Shown here one piece after another: positions 1-8,513 of a DNA stretch of 64,000 nucleotides (position 1 is its first letter; every line of letters starts with the position of its first letter). The position numbers were made by a program, and so were the translations under genes. Source of the DNA: Gammaproteobacteria bacterium (GTDB lineage Bacteria > Pseudomonadota > Gammaproteobacteria > Chromatiales > Chromatiaceae); NCBI GenBank assembly GCA_011390365.1, contig JAABSM010000006.1:1-64000 (forward strand), given 5' to 3'. The notes under the pieces are model-generated. The model saw only the letters and a list, made by a program, of their open reading frames with translations, was not told the origin of the DNA and ran no database searches.

Positions 1-70
1 GTTTACTGTGAAACATCGCGCAGCGATTCCTTATTCCCCCTCTCCCTCTGGGAGAGGGCCGGGGTGAGGG

Positions 71-133
71 AACGATCACGGCGTTGCGCCACCTATGTTT
101 CATCATCCGGGGTGGCGCAACGCCATGATCGTT
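71..133. repeat. Intergenic palindrome, 23-bp arms
   Basis: Positions 71-93 and 111-133 are reverse complements at 22 of 23 positions, around a 17-base loop. The right arm runs into the stop codon of the minus-strand PilZ-like gene, so it could form a 3'-end hairpin for that gene. No T-run follows on the minus strand, so it may be a mobile palindromic repeat rather than a classical terminator. Just upstream (about 36-70) lies the common proteobacterial intergenic motif of the 'ccctctccctctgggagaggg' kind. Confidence 0.7.
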
Positions 134-1718
134 AGCGCCGCACCACCTCGAACCGTTCCAGGCAGCAGGTGCTCTCCAGCAGCTTGCCTGCCTTGACCGT
201 CCAGGCCGAGCGCGGGCCGGTCTTGATCTCGATAATGCGCCCGCTGCGGTAGACCTTGCCCGGGGTAATCAGGATCTTGTTCATTTTCTCGCCGCGATCC
301 ACCAGCAGCACGTCGATGGGCTTGTCGCGATGGTGGATGTGGGTGGGGGTAATGTTGTTGCCGATGAACTGCAACCCCGCCTCCATGTTGGCATTGTCGC
401 GGCGCACCAGCCGCCGCACGATACCGACGCGCCGCCGCCCGCCGCTTCGCCCCTGCTCACTCTCGATCAGCACCAGTTGCCCCACCTGCAACGCCTTGGC
501 CTCCGACAGGGGCAGCACCACCCCCATGCCACTGGCGCTGAAATCGGTTTGCCGCCAGCGGTAGACCTTGCGATCGACGGCGACGATCTGGGTCAGGTGG
601 TGGCTGATCTCCACCTCCTCTTCTTCGGGCTCTTCTTCGGCAGTGCATTCGTCGCCTTGCAGGTAACAGCAGATGTTGGAGAGACCGCAGATGGCGGTCA
701 GCCAGTCGTACTGCTCGATTCGCTCATGGCGGCGGGCCGGGCTGATGTGCCAGCTGACCAGCATGGTGCGAAACAGGTGCATCGCTTGCGGCCCTTCCAT
801 GTTGTACAGCCCCTCGATCTCCACATCCGGATTGATCTCCAGCATCTTGAAGTGGCGATGGACCACGCTGTTGAGGGGGTTCACGTTGACCAGCAGAAAC
901 TCTCGGGGTCGCGGCGGCACCTTTTCGAAGCGAAACGGTTGGGCCTTGCGCGCGCCCTTGAGGTCGACCAGGAAGAATCCCCCCTCGACCTCCGGCACCC
1001 TGAAGGTCCCCACCTGGGCGTTCTTGGCGAAGTGGCTGAGGTAGTCATAGGCGTTCCAGACGTCACCACGTCGCAGCTTGTAGGGGTCTACCAGCGAGAT
1101 CAGCAACGCGCGCAGGAACGCCAGCCCCACGGATGGAGAGGCGCCCGCGAGGGCGTAGGGGTCATCCACCGCGCCGCGGGATATCTTGCGCTGTTTCGAC
1201 AGCAGGTAGAGCTTCATGAACTCCGGCCATGTGCTGCGGGGTTCCGGGCGGTAGTCGGCGAAGGCGAACATCAGATCGAAGGTGAGACACTGGGTGGTCC
1301 AGTAGATGATGTCAGCCATCGAGGCTTGCTGGTTGGCGCTGACCCAGGAGGGTTCCAGCGCCTCCTGAAGGGTGCGCTTGAAGCCGAAACCCATCTCCCG
1401 GCACAACTCCTCCATGAACTGGAGGAACAGGTTGTCGTTACGGTGACGCTCCCCGACCGCGCGCGCCTGCAGCAGTTGCCTGCTGCGCTGCATCAGCTCC
1501 ATGAACGGGCGCAGATAGATCCGCATCAACTGATAACGTTGCGGTACCGCCTTGGGGTGCCGATTGAGTAGCTTGAGGGAATCCAGCAACGTCTCCACCG
1601 TCGCCGCCGGATCAGTGACCGGCAGATGCTCAACCCAATCGCCAAGCTCGGCGGGGTTGGTGATGGTCTCGGGATTCTCGACCGCGTAAGATGTAGGGGT
1701 AGTGAATTTAATGCTCAT
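132..1718 (-). CDS. Conserved hypothetical protein with C-terminal PilZ-like domain
   Basis: A 528-residue soluble protein with no signal peptide or membrane segment. The first about 350 residues are mostly helical and I do not recognise them. An acidic linker (EEEPEEEEVE) follows, then a PilZ-like segment around residues 383-450 with RxxxR (RKVYR) close to DxSxxG (DFSASG), the residues that bind cyclic di-GMP in PilZ proteins. That suggests a cyclic di-GMP effector, but the spacing between the two motifs is shorter than usual, so nucleotide binding is inference. It stands alone, divergent from the thioredoxin gene across about 217 bases. The ATG at 1718 is the only good start; no strong ribosome site precedes it. 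Confidence 0.7.
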   Translation of the reverse strand: MSIKFTTPTSYAVENPETITNPAELGDWVEHLPVTDPAATVETLLDSLKLLNRHPKAVPQRYQLMRIYLRPFMELMQRSRQLLQARAVGERHRNDNLFLQFMEELCREMGFGFKRTLQEALEPSWVSANQQASMADIIYWTTQCLTFDLMFAFADYRPEPRSTWPEFMKLYLLSKQRKISRGAVDDPYALAGASPSVGLAFLRALLISLVDPYKLRRGDVWNAYDYLSHFAKNAQVGTFRVPEVEGGFFLVDLKGARKAQPFRFEKVPPRPREFLLVNVNPLNSVVHRHFKMLEINPDVEIEGLYNMEGPQAMHLFRTMLVSWHISPARRHERIEQYDWLTAICGLSNICCYLQGDECTAEEEPEEEEVEISHHLTQIVAVDRKVYRWRQTDFSASGMGVVLPLSEAKALQVGQLVLIESEQGRSGGRRRVGIVRRLVRRDNANMEAGLQFIGNNITPTHIHHRDKPIDVLLVDRGEKMNKILITPGKVYRSGRIIEIKTGPRSAWTVKAGKLLESTCCLERFEVVRR

Positions 1719-1935
1719 CCGTTGAACTCGTTTATTTGACCTCTTGGCCGCCCTGCGATTCTAAAGACTACCGTCGACTTCCCGCGATCGAACTGACAAT
1801 TATGTGATAAAGTTCTCACTTATTCCCGCTAAAGCGGTTGCCCGTCGATAGGCGAAAAAGTACGTTTATGCCACCGGGCGGCGCCGCCGGAAGCAAGCCG
1901 CCACCAATGCATCCAGAAAGGAAGTGTAACAGAAC

Positions 1936-2490
1936 ATGACCCTGAAACCGACACGCAAGAATCCCCTGCTCAATCTGACCCTCGTCATCCTGTTCGGCCT
2001 GGCGCTGCTCATCTCCGCCGATGGCCGCGCGGACGCCGCCGCCTTTTTCGACAGCACCTTTGGCGACTTCAGTGAAGAGCTGCAAACCGCCCGCGACGAC
2101 GGCAAGAAGGCGATCCTGATCATGTTCGAGATGGACGAATGCCCCTTTTGCCATCGCATGAAGCAGACGGTGCTCAACCGGCCTGAGGTGCAGGAGTACT
2201 TTCGCGAGCACTTCATGATCCTCCGTGTCGACGTCGAGGGGGATATCGAGATCGTCGACTTCAATGGCGACACCACCACCGAGAAGGATTTCGCCTTCAA
2301 GCAGAACCGGGTTCGAGCCACGCCGGTGTTCGCCTTTTTCGATCTCGCGGGCCAACCCATCAAGCGCGCCCGCTTCACCGGCGCCACCAATGGCCCAGAT
2401 GAGTTCATGCTGTTCGGGCAATACATGGTGGAAGGGGCCTACAACGAGACCAGTTTCACCCGTTACAAGCGCGATCGTAAAGACGGATGA
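1936..2490 (+). CDS. SoxW-like thioredoxin-fold protein
   Basis: A 184-residue exported or membrane-anchored thioredoxin-family protein. An N-terminal hydrophobic stretch (about residues 12-28) is a signal peptide or anchor ending near an ADAAA site. The thioredoxin fold carries the active-site motif CPFC (within DECPFCHRM) and the cis-proline region RATPVFAFFD. SoxW/DsbC-like members act as periplasmic thiol reductases or disulfide exchangers; the specific partner is unknown. A purine-rich site (aaggaag) lies about 10 bases before the ATG. Its TGA overlaps the start of the next gene (ATGA), so it is probably translated with the outer-membrane channel that follows. Confidence 0.8.
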   Translation: MTLKPTRKNPLLNLTLVILFGLALLISADGRADAAAFFDSTFGDFSEELQTARDDGKKAILIMFEMDECPFCHRMKQTVLNRPEVQEYFREHFMILRVDVEGDIEIVDFNGDTTTEKDFAFKQNRVRATPVFAFFDLAGQPIKRARFTGATNGPDEFMLFGQYMVEGAYNETSFTRYKRDRKDG

Positions 2491-3794
2491 AGGCGGCATC
2501 CTGGTTTCTTGTGACGGCCCTGGCGAGCGCCTGGGCGGGGGCGGCGACCGCCAGCGATCCGGCCGCCGAGCCGTCGCCGCTGCCCGAACCCCTCACCCTC
2601 GGCGCGGCGCTGGGGGCGCTTGACGACGGCCACCCGAATATCGCCCGCAGCCAGGCTCTCCAGGCGGAGAGCCGGGCCCGGCTTGACGCCGCCCAGGGCG
2701 GATACCGGCCTACCCTGACCCTCGACGCCCGCCTGCGCACGCTCGATGCCTACGAGCCCGGGGCCGATCCGTCGAACAACGACAGCCAGGCGCGGTTGGT
2801 GCTGGGCCAGACCCTGTATGACTTCGGCCGCACCTCCGCCACCGTCGACGCCGGTGAGGCGAGGGTCGAGAGCGACGCCTTTCAGCTCCAGGATCGCCGC
2901 AATGGCCAGGCGCTGGCCGTGATGCGCCGGTTTTTCGACGTCATCCTGGCCGACCTTGCCAACACCGTCGCCAACGAGGCGATGGCGATCACCTACATCA
3001 GCATGGACAAGGCGACCGATCGCCACGAGATGGGCCAGATCTCGGACATCGACCTGTTGGACGCCGAGCGTCAGTTCCAGGCGAGTCGTAGCGAGTTTTC
3101 CCTCACCCAGGCCGAACAGCGGCGCACGCGGATGCGGCTCGCCCACGCCCTCAACCGCCCCGATCAACTCAGCGCCGCCCTCATTCGCCCCAACCTCCCG
3201 GCGCGAGAGCGCCCCGCCCTCGCCCCATTACTGCAAGAGGTACTGGAGAACTCGCCTCGTCTCCACCAGCAGCGGGCGCTGGTGCGCTCCGCCGAGGCCC
3301 GTCTGGAAGCGGCGCGCAGTGATCGCTGGCCCACCCTGCGCGCCGAGATCGAAGGCGCCGCCCATCATCGCGAGATCGGCAGCCGTACCGGCCCCTTCGC
3401 CGCTTCCCTGATCCTGGAGATGGAGCTGTTCGACGGCGGCAGGAAAGAGGCGGAAATCGCCGGCCAGCTGTCCCGGATCCACCAGCAACGGGCGCAGTTG
3501 CGGGCCGCCGAACTGGAGATCCGCGAACAGGCGACGGAGCTGTGGCTGCAGCTGGAGACCCTGGGCGTCCGTCTCGAAGAGCTGGAGTCGCTGGCCGACT
3601 ATCGCGAGCTCTACCTGGACCGTAGTCGCGCCCTGTATGAGCTGGAGGTCACCACGGACCTGGGCGACGCCATGACCCGCACCTCCGAGGTGCGTCTGCA
3701 ACAGGCCGAAGCGGAGTTTGATCTTGCCATGACCTGGGCCAGGCTGGACGCGCTGCGCGGCAAGCCGATCACGATCCCCGCCGCGGCGGAATAG
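2487..3794 (+). CDS. TolC-family outer membrane channel protein
   Basis: A 435-residue protein with a signal peptide (hydrophobic residues 3-20, cleavage near ATAS) and two long coiled-coil halves typical of the outer-membrane efflux family, which forms trimeric channels through the outer membrane and periplasm. Recognisable are the first-repeat pattern GQTLYDFGRT and the second-repeat counterpart LEMELFDGGRK. Length fits the family. It overlaps the upstream thioredoxin gene by four bases and is followed 29 bases later by a periplasmic adaptor gene. No inner-membrane pump gene is present nearby, so the substrate cannot be read from context. Confidence 0.9.
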   Translation: MKAASWFLVTALASAWAGAATASDPAAEPSPLPEPLTLGAALGALDDGHPNIARSQALQAESRARLDAAQGGYRPTLTLDARLRTLDAYEPGADPSNNDSQARLVLGQTLYDFGRTSATVDAGEARVESDAFQLQDRRNGQALAVMRRFFDVILADLANTVANEAMAITYISMDKATDRHEMGQISDIDLLDAERQFQASRSEFSLTQAEQRRTRMRLAHALNRPDQLSAALIRPNLPARERPALAPLLQEVLENSPRLHQQRALVRSAEARLEAARSDRWPTLRAEIEGAAHHREIGSRTGPFAASLILEMELFDGGRKEAEIAGQLSRIHQQRAQLRAAELEIREQATELWLQLETLGVRLEELESLADYRELYLDRSRALYELEVTTDLGDAMTRTSEVRLQQAEAEFDLAMTWARLDALRGKPITIPAAAE

Positions 3795-3823
3795 ACGATG
3801 ACATCTGACAGGAGAATCGCCCC

Positions 3824-4654
3824 TTGAAACCCCCATCCACCCGCACGCCGCTTGACCTCCCCGCGAGCGAGCCGCGCCGAATGAACGGAGACCTCGGAGC
3901 CAGTTTCCGGCATTTTCGCGCGCTCGCATTCGTGCTGCTGTGCTGCGCCAGCGCGGTCCATGCCGAGACCATTGACGCCAGACTCGACTGGGCGCAACGC
4001 ACCGAGCTTTCGACCCCGTTGAGCGGCATTATCGCCGAGGTGAACGGGGTCCCGGGGGCGAAAGTCGCCAAGGGCGATCTTCTGATTCGCCTGGATGATC
4101 GGCAGTGGCGCGCCGAACTCGCGCGCGCCGAAGCCGCGCTGGATGAGGCCCAGGCGCTGAAACAGGAGGCGGAGCGGGAACTGGAGCGCAACCAGGAGCT
4201 GTATGAACGCACCGTACTCTCGGATCACGCCCTGCGCATGGCCGAGATCGAGGCGGCCCGCGCCAATGCCGCCTGGCGACGCGCCCAGGCCGAATTGACC
4301 CGGGCCAGACTGGAGCTGGAGTGGACCCGTATCTCCGCCCCCTTCGACGGCCGGATCCTGGCCGTCGCCAAACAGCCGGGCGAGGTCATCGTCAATCGCC
4401 TGCGCGCCGAACCCTTGATGGTGGTCGCCGGTGATCGCCTGCTGGCAAGGGCCGAAATCAGCGCCCAGACGGCCGCCAGGCTCGCCATCGGCGACGCCAT
4501 TGCCATCGAACCGGGGAGCGGCGAAACCCAAGGCCGGCTCGCTTCCATCCGCCAGAATGGAGAGGGCGACGACGGCTATCGCATCGAAGTGATGCTGCCC
4601 CAGACCTCGGAGAAGCTGTTCCCGGGACACGCGATCCGCCTGGAACTCCCCTGA
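3824..4654 (+). CDS. Periplasmic adaptor (membrane fusion) protein
   Basis: A 276-residue HlyD/RND-type adaptor linking an inner-membrane transporter to the TolC-like channel encoded just before it. It shows a lipoyl-like half (LSTPLSGIIAEV), a long helical hairpin (about residues 95-155) and the returning half with the family signature RISAPFDGRIL. The reading frame opens with TTG at 3824, with an 'aggaga' ribosome site nine bases upstream; an in-frame ATG at 3881 would also keep the signal peptide (ALAFVLLCCASAVHA). It is shorter than most RND adaptors and its cognate pump is not in the window. Confidence 0.85.
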   Translation: MKPPSTRTPLDLPASEPRRMNGDLGASFRHFRALAFVLLCCASAVHAETIDARLDWAQRTELSTPLSGIIAEVNGVPGAKVAKGDLLIRLDDRQWRAELARAEAALDEAQALKQEAERELERNQELYERTVLSDHALRMAEIEAARANAAWRRAQAELTRARLELEWTRISAPFDGRILAVAKQPGEVIVNRLRAEPLMVVAGDRLLARAEISAQTAARLAIGDAIAIEPGSGETQGRLASIRQNGEGDDGYRIEVMLPQTSEKLFPGHAIRLELP

Positions 4655-4676
4655 GGGCGCCCCCGCCGCGCCAGGC

Positions 4677-5777
4677 ATGATTGCCAATATCCAGACCCTG
4701 CGTTTTCTCGCCGCGCTGGCGGTCGTGCTCCACCATACCCAGATGCACGTCGCCGCGGCGGGAGAAGGCGGCGGGCCCTTCGCCCCGTTCGGGGTCATCG
4801 GCTACTTCGGCGTCGACATCTTCTTCGTCATCAGCGGCTACATCATGTGGCACACCACCCGCGCCCTGCACGGCCCGCTGCATGGCCTGGACTTCGCCTA
4901 CCGCCGCGCCAGCCGTATCTACAGCGGCTACTGGCCCTACTTTCTCATCGCCCTGATCGTGACCGCCAGCCTGCTGCCCGAGACCCTCGCGCAAAAGGAC
5001 CTGGCCGGCTCCTTCTTTCTGACCCGCACGCCGATCCCCGAGCTGCTGATCCCGGTCTCCTGGACCCTCTCCTTCGAACTCTACTTCTACGCCCTCTTCA
5101 CCCTGCTGATCATGCTGCCGGAGCGCTGGCATCTCAGGCTGCTCGTCGCCGCCGCGCTGCTGGTGGCGGCGATTCAGGCCCATGGGCTGCATGCCTACGG
5201 CGGCTACCATCGGGACAACTTCGCCGAGGTCTCGATGCTCTATCGCTTCTTCGGCTCCGCCTATCTCCTCGAATTCATCGCCGGCAGCCTGCTCGCGGCG
5301 GGTCGCCGGCATCTGGCGATCCACCCGGCGATCCCCGCCCTGCTCTTCGCGATCATGCTCGGCGCCGCCTGGATCTATCAGGCCCAACTCCCGGAAGGGA
5401 CCCTCTCGCGAGGCTACTATCAACCCGAGCGGGTGGCGCTGCTTGGCGGCGCCGCGCTGTTCTGCGTCTGGACCGCCATCGCCCTGGAGGAGCGACGCAT
5501 TGCGCCCTTCCCGCGTCAGGCGCTCTGGCTCGGGGCCGTCTCCTACAGCCTCTACCTCTCCCACACCATCATCCTGCAACTGATCCAGGCCAGCGGCGGC
5601 CTGGCATGGATCGCGCAGCGGGGCGCGCCCCAGTTCGACTATCTGCTGGTGGCGCTGCTGATCATCCTCTACAGCGCACTCCACTATCACTGGGTCGAAA
5701 GCCCGCTACGCCACCTGTTCCGGCGCTTTCGGGAGTATTACCTGAAAAGGCTCGACATCGTGACAGCGAAACGATAG
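4677..5777 (+). CDS. Acyltransferase 3 (OafA/YrhL) family membrane protein
   Basis: A 366-residue polytopic protein with about ten membrane segments. The N-terminus matches the acyltransferase-3 family: IQTLRFLAALAVVLHH supplies the conserved R and HH, and GYFGVDIFFVISGYIM is the second signature. These enzymes transfer acetyl or other acyl groups from the cytoplasm onto envelope sugars such as O-antigen, peptidoglycan or exopolysaccharide; the acceptor here is unknown. It starts 22 bases after the adaptor gene and is probably co-transcribed with it. Confidence 0.85.
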   Translation: MIANIQTLRFLAALAVVLHHTQMHVAAAGEGGGPFAPFGVIGYFGVDIFFVISGYIMWHTTRALHGPLHGLDFAYRRASRIYSGYWPYFLIALIVTASLLPETLAQKDLAGSFFLTRTPIPELLIPVSWTLSFELYFYALFTLLIMLPERWHLRLLVAAALLVAAIQAHGLHAYGGYHRDNFAEVSMLYRFFGSAYLLEFIAGSLLAAGRRHLAIHPAIPALLFAIMLGAAWIYQAQLPEGTLSRGYYQPERVALLGGAALFCVWTAIALEERRIAPFPRQALWLGAVSYSLYLSHTIILQLIQASGGLAWIAQRGAPQFDYLLVALLIILYSALHYHWVESPLRHLFRRFREYYLKRLDIVTAKR

Positions 5778-5827
5778 ATTTCCGCTACTCGGGCGATCCA
5801 CGAGAAAATTAACCACGGAGTTGTAAT

Positions 5828-6010
5828 ATGAAGAAACTGGGGCTTTACGCGGGCGGTCTGGTACTGTTGCTGATCTCGCTCTACGGCTCGCTCGCCGCGC
5901 TGGTCAATCAGGGCCTCTCCATCATCGGCGCGATCGTCGTACTGATCCTCATCGTCGCCGCCGCCGGCGCCCTGCTCTATGCGGTGAGGGACGAAAAACC
6001 AAGGGAGTAA
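5828..6010 (+). CDS. Small two-helix membrane protein
   Basis: A 60-residue hydrophobic protein with two membrane-spanning stretches (about residues 6-24 and 30-52) and a charged tail DEKPRE. The ATG follows 'cggagttgtaat', which contains a usable ribosome site. I recognise no family. After its stop comes a 25-codon GTG frame (6014-6091) that I do not consider a gene, then the tRNA. Confidence 0.55.
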   Translation: MKKLGLYAGGLVLLLISLYGSLAALVNQGLSIIGAIVVLILIVAAAGALLYAVRDEKPRE

Positions 6011-6104
6011 GGCGTGCGTTCCATGCCCAAGCAGATCCTCAAGGATCGCGCCGATGGAAGTATTGGCAATGTCGGGATCAAGCAGGAATAAGTAAACGAG
6101 AAAT

Positions 6105-6181
6105 TGGTCGGAGCGCGGAGATTCGAACTCCGGACCCCCACAACCCCATTGTGGTGCGCTACCAGGCTGCGCTACGCTCCG
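6105..6181 (-). tRNA. tRNA-Pro (anticodon GGG)
   Basis: Read on the minus strand, 77 bases fold into a cloverleaf: acceptor arms CGGAGCG and CGCTCCG, a D-arm with TAGCGCAGCCTGGTAGCGC, an anticodon stem CCACA/TGTGG with loop ATGGGGT, and a T-arm with GTTCGAATC. The anticodon read 34-36 is GGG (proline, CCC codons). The 3' CCA is encoded. It is a single tRNA gene between the small membrane protein and aspC. Confidence 0.95.
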
Positions 6182-6316
6182 ATTTGTCTCGTTTCAGCCG
6201 CGGTGAAGACCGCTTGCGGAAGGTTTTCGCCGTTACGGCGAAGGCTGCGAATGATAGGCAATGCAGAGCGCCTTGTCAATGGCCGGCGGGAGAGTTTTTC
6301 CCGCCGCCTGACAACT

Positions 6317-7504
6317 TCAGCCCTTGAGGGTCTCCTCCAGCCGATCCAGGGCCTTGGTCAGATTCTCCATGCTGGTGGCAATAGAGATACGCACATGGCC
6401 CGCCAGACCGAATGCCGAACCGGGTACCAGCGCCACCCCGGCCTGCTCGATGAGGTACTCCGAAAGCTCCAGATCATTGCTCACCCCATCCAGCCCCTCG
6501 ATCGCGCCCTGCACGCTGGGAAAGACGTAGAAGGTCCCATCCGTCGGCAGACACTCGATACCCGGAATGGTGTTAAGCCGATTCACCACATAGTCGTGGC
6601 GCTCCTTGAAGGCCGTCAACATCTCGTCAATGCAGCCTTGCGGGCCTTCCAGCGCCGCCTGTGCCGCCACCTGGGAGATGGAGACGGGATTGGAGGTACT
6701 CTGGGACTGCACCTTCTTCATCGCCTTGATCACCTCGGCGGGACCGCCGGCGTAGCCGATACGCCAACCGGTCATGGAGTAGGCCTTGGAGACCCCATTC
6801 AGGACAAAGGTGCGATCCAGCAGCGCCGGGCAGGCGTTGACGATGTTAACGAAGGGCTTGCCGTCCCACAGGATCTTCTCATACATGTCGTCGGTGGCGA
6901 TCATCACCCGCGGATACTCCAGCAGCACCTCGCCCAGCGCCGCCAGCTCCTCGCGGCTGTAGGCCATGCCGGTGGGATTGGAGGGGCTGTTGATGACGAA
7001 CAGTCGGGTTTGGTCGGTGATCGCCGTCTCCAGCTGATGTGGCGTAATCTTGAACCTCTGCGCCGCGCCGGCGTTGACGAAGACCGGCACGCCGTCGGCC
7101 AACAGGGTCATGTCCGGGTAGGAGACCCAATAGGGAACCGGGATGATCACCTCATCGCCCGGGTCGAGGATCGCCTGGGCCAGGTTGTAGAAGCTCTGCT
7201 TGCCCCCGCTGGAGACGAGGACCTGATCCATCTCGTACTCCAGGCCGTTGTCCTTTTTGAACTTTTCGATCACCGCCTTCTTCAGCGCCGGGGTGCCATC
7301 CACCGCGGTGTATTTGGTGAAACCATCCCGAATCGCCTGAATCGCCGCCGCCTTGATGTGGTTGGGGGTGTCAAAATCCGGCTCCCCCGCGCCGAGGCCG
7401 ATGACATCCTTGCCGGCGGCGCGCATTTCCGCGGCCCGCGCGGTTACCGCAAGAGTCGGAGAGGGTTTGACGGCCTTGACACGGTTTGACAGTTTTTTCG
7501 TCAT
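6317..7504 (-). CDS. aspC: Aspartate/aromatic aminotransferase, class I PLP enzyme
   Basis: A 395-residue cytoplasmic aminotransferase that moves an amino group between aspartate and 2-oxoglutarate using pyridoxal phosphate. Family features are clear: the substrate-side motif GLGAGEPDFDTP near residue 37, NSPSNPTG in the middle, and the Schiff-base lysine in NGVSKAYSMTGWRIGY. Length matches the prokaryotic (thermophilic-type) aspartate aminotransferase subgroup. Its divergent position relative to uvrB, with about 1 kb between, is common in gammaproteobacteria. An AT-rich stretch (7520-7545) just upstream on its strand could hold the promoter. Confidence 0.9.
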   Translation of the reverse strand: MTKKLSNRVKAVKPSPTLAVTARAAEMRAAGKDVIGLGAGEPDFDTPNHIKAAAIQAIRDGFTKYTAVDGTPALKKAVIEKFKKDNGLEYEMDQVLVSSGGKQSFYNLAQAILDPGDEVIIPVPYWVSYPDMTLLADGVPVFVNAGAAQRFKITPHQLETAITDQTRLFVINSPSNPTGMAYSREELAALGEVLLEYPRVMIATDDMYEKILWDGKPFVNIVNACPALLDRTFVLNGVSKAYSMTGWRIGYAGGPAEVIKAMKKVQSQSTSNPVSISQVAAQAALEGPQGCIDEMLTAFKERHDYVVNRLNTIPGIECLPTDGTFYVFPSVQGAIEGLDGVSNDLELSEYLIEQAGVALVPGSAFGLAGHVRISIATSMENLTKALDRLEETLKG

Positions 7505-7787
7505 GGGGGTCTCAAAATCCTTTGTATTATGATTAAATTAAGAGGATTCACCCGCGCCTTGGCAGGTGCTCAATGCTTCAGACTATGATAAACAGTCGCG
7601 GCCCAAAAAAAAAGCAATGGTCGCAAACCGGGTCTTGTGCTAGAGCCCGCACCAACGAATCGACACAGGCGGGCGGATTGCCGGCGGGAAGCCGCGTAGC
7701 GCGAGGATGGACCAAACGTCCCTGGACACCCCACTTCGCGGCCGCAAGCAGCCGATGTCGCGACGCGGCATCGGTCTGGCGGTGGGG
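7505..7787. other. Intergenic stretch between aspC and a small ORF
   Basis: About 283 bases hold the likely aspC promoter (AT-rich 7520-7545, CATAAT-like on the minus strand) and an A-run at 7606-7614. Open frames here lack coding character. I see nothing else convincing. Confidence 0.4.
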
Positions 7788-7919
7788 CTAGTGGGGCTTG
7801 GTGATCAGCGGGACGGAGTCGCCGGCGTGTTTCTTGGCCATCTTGGCGGCCTTCTTCTCTTTCGGTGATTGGGCCGGTTTCTTTTTGTCTTCCCGCTTCG
7901 TGTTCTTGGATTTTGACAT
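7788..7919 (-). CDS. Small lysine-rich protein, 43 residues
   Basis: A short frame on the minus strand from ATG at 7919 to TAG at 7788. The product starts MSKSKNTKREDKKKP and ends HAGDSVPLITKPH. About one third of the residues are Lys or Arg, and the tail is neutral and hydrophobic. I associate this layout (MSK..., PKEKKAAKMAKK, then GD.VPLI) with small uncharacterised proteins of proteobacteria, but cannot name a family. A longer open frame over the same bases in another phase (7570-7962) looks like a shadow. It could bind nucleic acid or ribosomes; that is inference only. Confidence 0.55.
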   Translation of the reverse strand: MSKSKNTKREDKKKPAQSPKEKKAAKMAKKHAGDSVPLITKPH

Positions 7920-8100
7920 GATATGTACTCTGAGCTTGGTTAGAGGCAGGCCAGGAACCCATGCAGGGAAGGACGGGTATCAGACCGTGAACCTCGCTAG
8001 CGCCTGGTCGATCGAATGTTATCGAGCATCCGGTTGTTGGAGTATGGGCGCATGTCTACCAAATAGCGAACGATTCCTTAATAACCCCCGGGCGACGGCC

Positions 8101-8322
8101 CAATGCCATTAAGATAAGCCATCGTGGCATCCTCCGGGAATGATGCGCCTCATTTCTTGGGTGCGCCGACCGTTTTTGGTTCTGCATAGGATGTGCCGTC
8201 GACCGAGCGGCAAGGCCTTTTATTCGGCACATCCTATGCCGGCCCGGGCGGATTTCCGGCCTGCCCCGGAGTAAGGCGCATCAACAGCGGGAACCTGGCG
8301 TGGCGCTAACTTAATGACATTG
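8101..8322. mobile_element. MITE-like element, family 2, copy A (222 bp)
   Basis: The ends are inverted: CAATGCCATTAAG at 8101 and CTTAATGACATTG ending at 8322. A related sequence of 221 bp lies in the opposite orientation at 39169-39389, similar over its whole length (roughly 80 percent by hand alignment). The 9-mer GCGACGGCC occurs immediately left (8092-8100) and one base right (8324-8332), a candidate target duplication. There is no coding frame, so it would be non-autonomous and moved by an unlinked transposase. Confidence 0.7.
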
Positions 8323-8478
8323 AGCGACGGCCAGCGGGACATGGCGTGGCCCGGGTCGTGATACGAGGCGTCGCCCGATGGGCGCCATGACCTCCGCGGC
8401 GCCGCGAGGATCTCCCTTGTAATTGCGAAAGCAGTCATTCCAGGGCTTCACCTCCTGCAATGGCAGCCCGTGCAACTG

Positions 8479-8484
8479 TATAAT
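8479..8484 (+). promoter_or_regulatory. Probable -10 element of uvrB
   Basis: A perfect TATAAT lies 29 bases before the uvrB ATG, leaving a short leader with a GGAG ribosome site at 8503. No good -35 box is visible. The -10 overlaps CTGT, one half of a LexA site, but the second half (expected ACAG eight bases on) is not conserved, so SOS control is not supported by the sequence. Confidence 0.5.
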
Positions 8485-8513
8485 GACCGTTCCAGACACC
8501 CCCCGGAGCCGCC

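Noticed and set aside
6014-6091. 25-codon GTG frame after the small membrane protein
   Set aside because: Too short, and no family resemblance; placed directly before the tRNA.
8479-8498. LexA box at uvrB
   Set aside because: Only one CTGT half-site is present at the -10; the second half does not match, so SOS control cannot be claimed.
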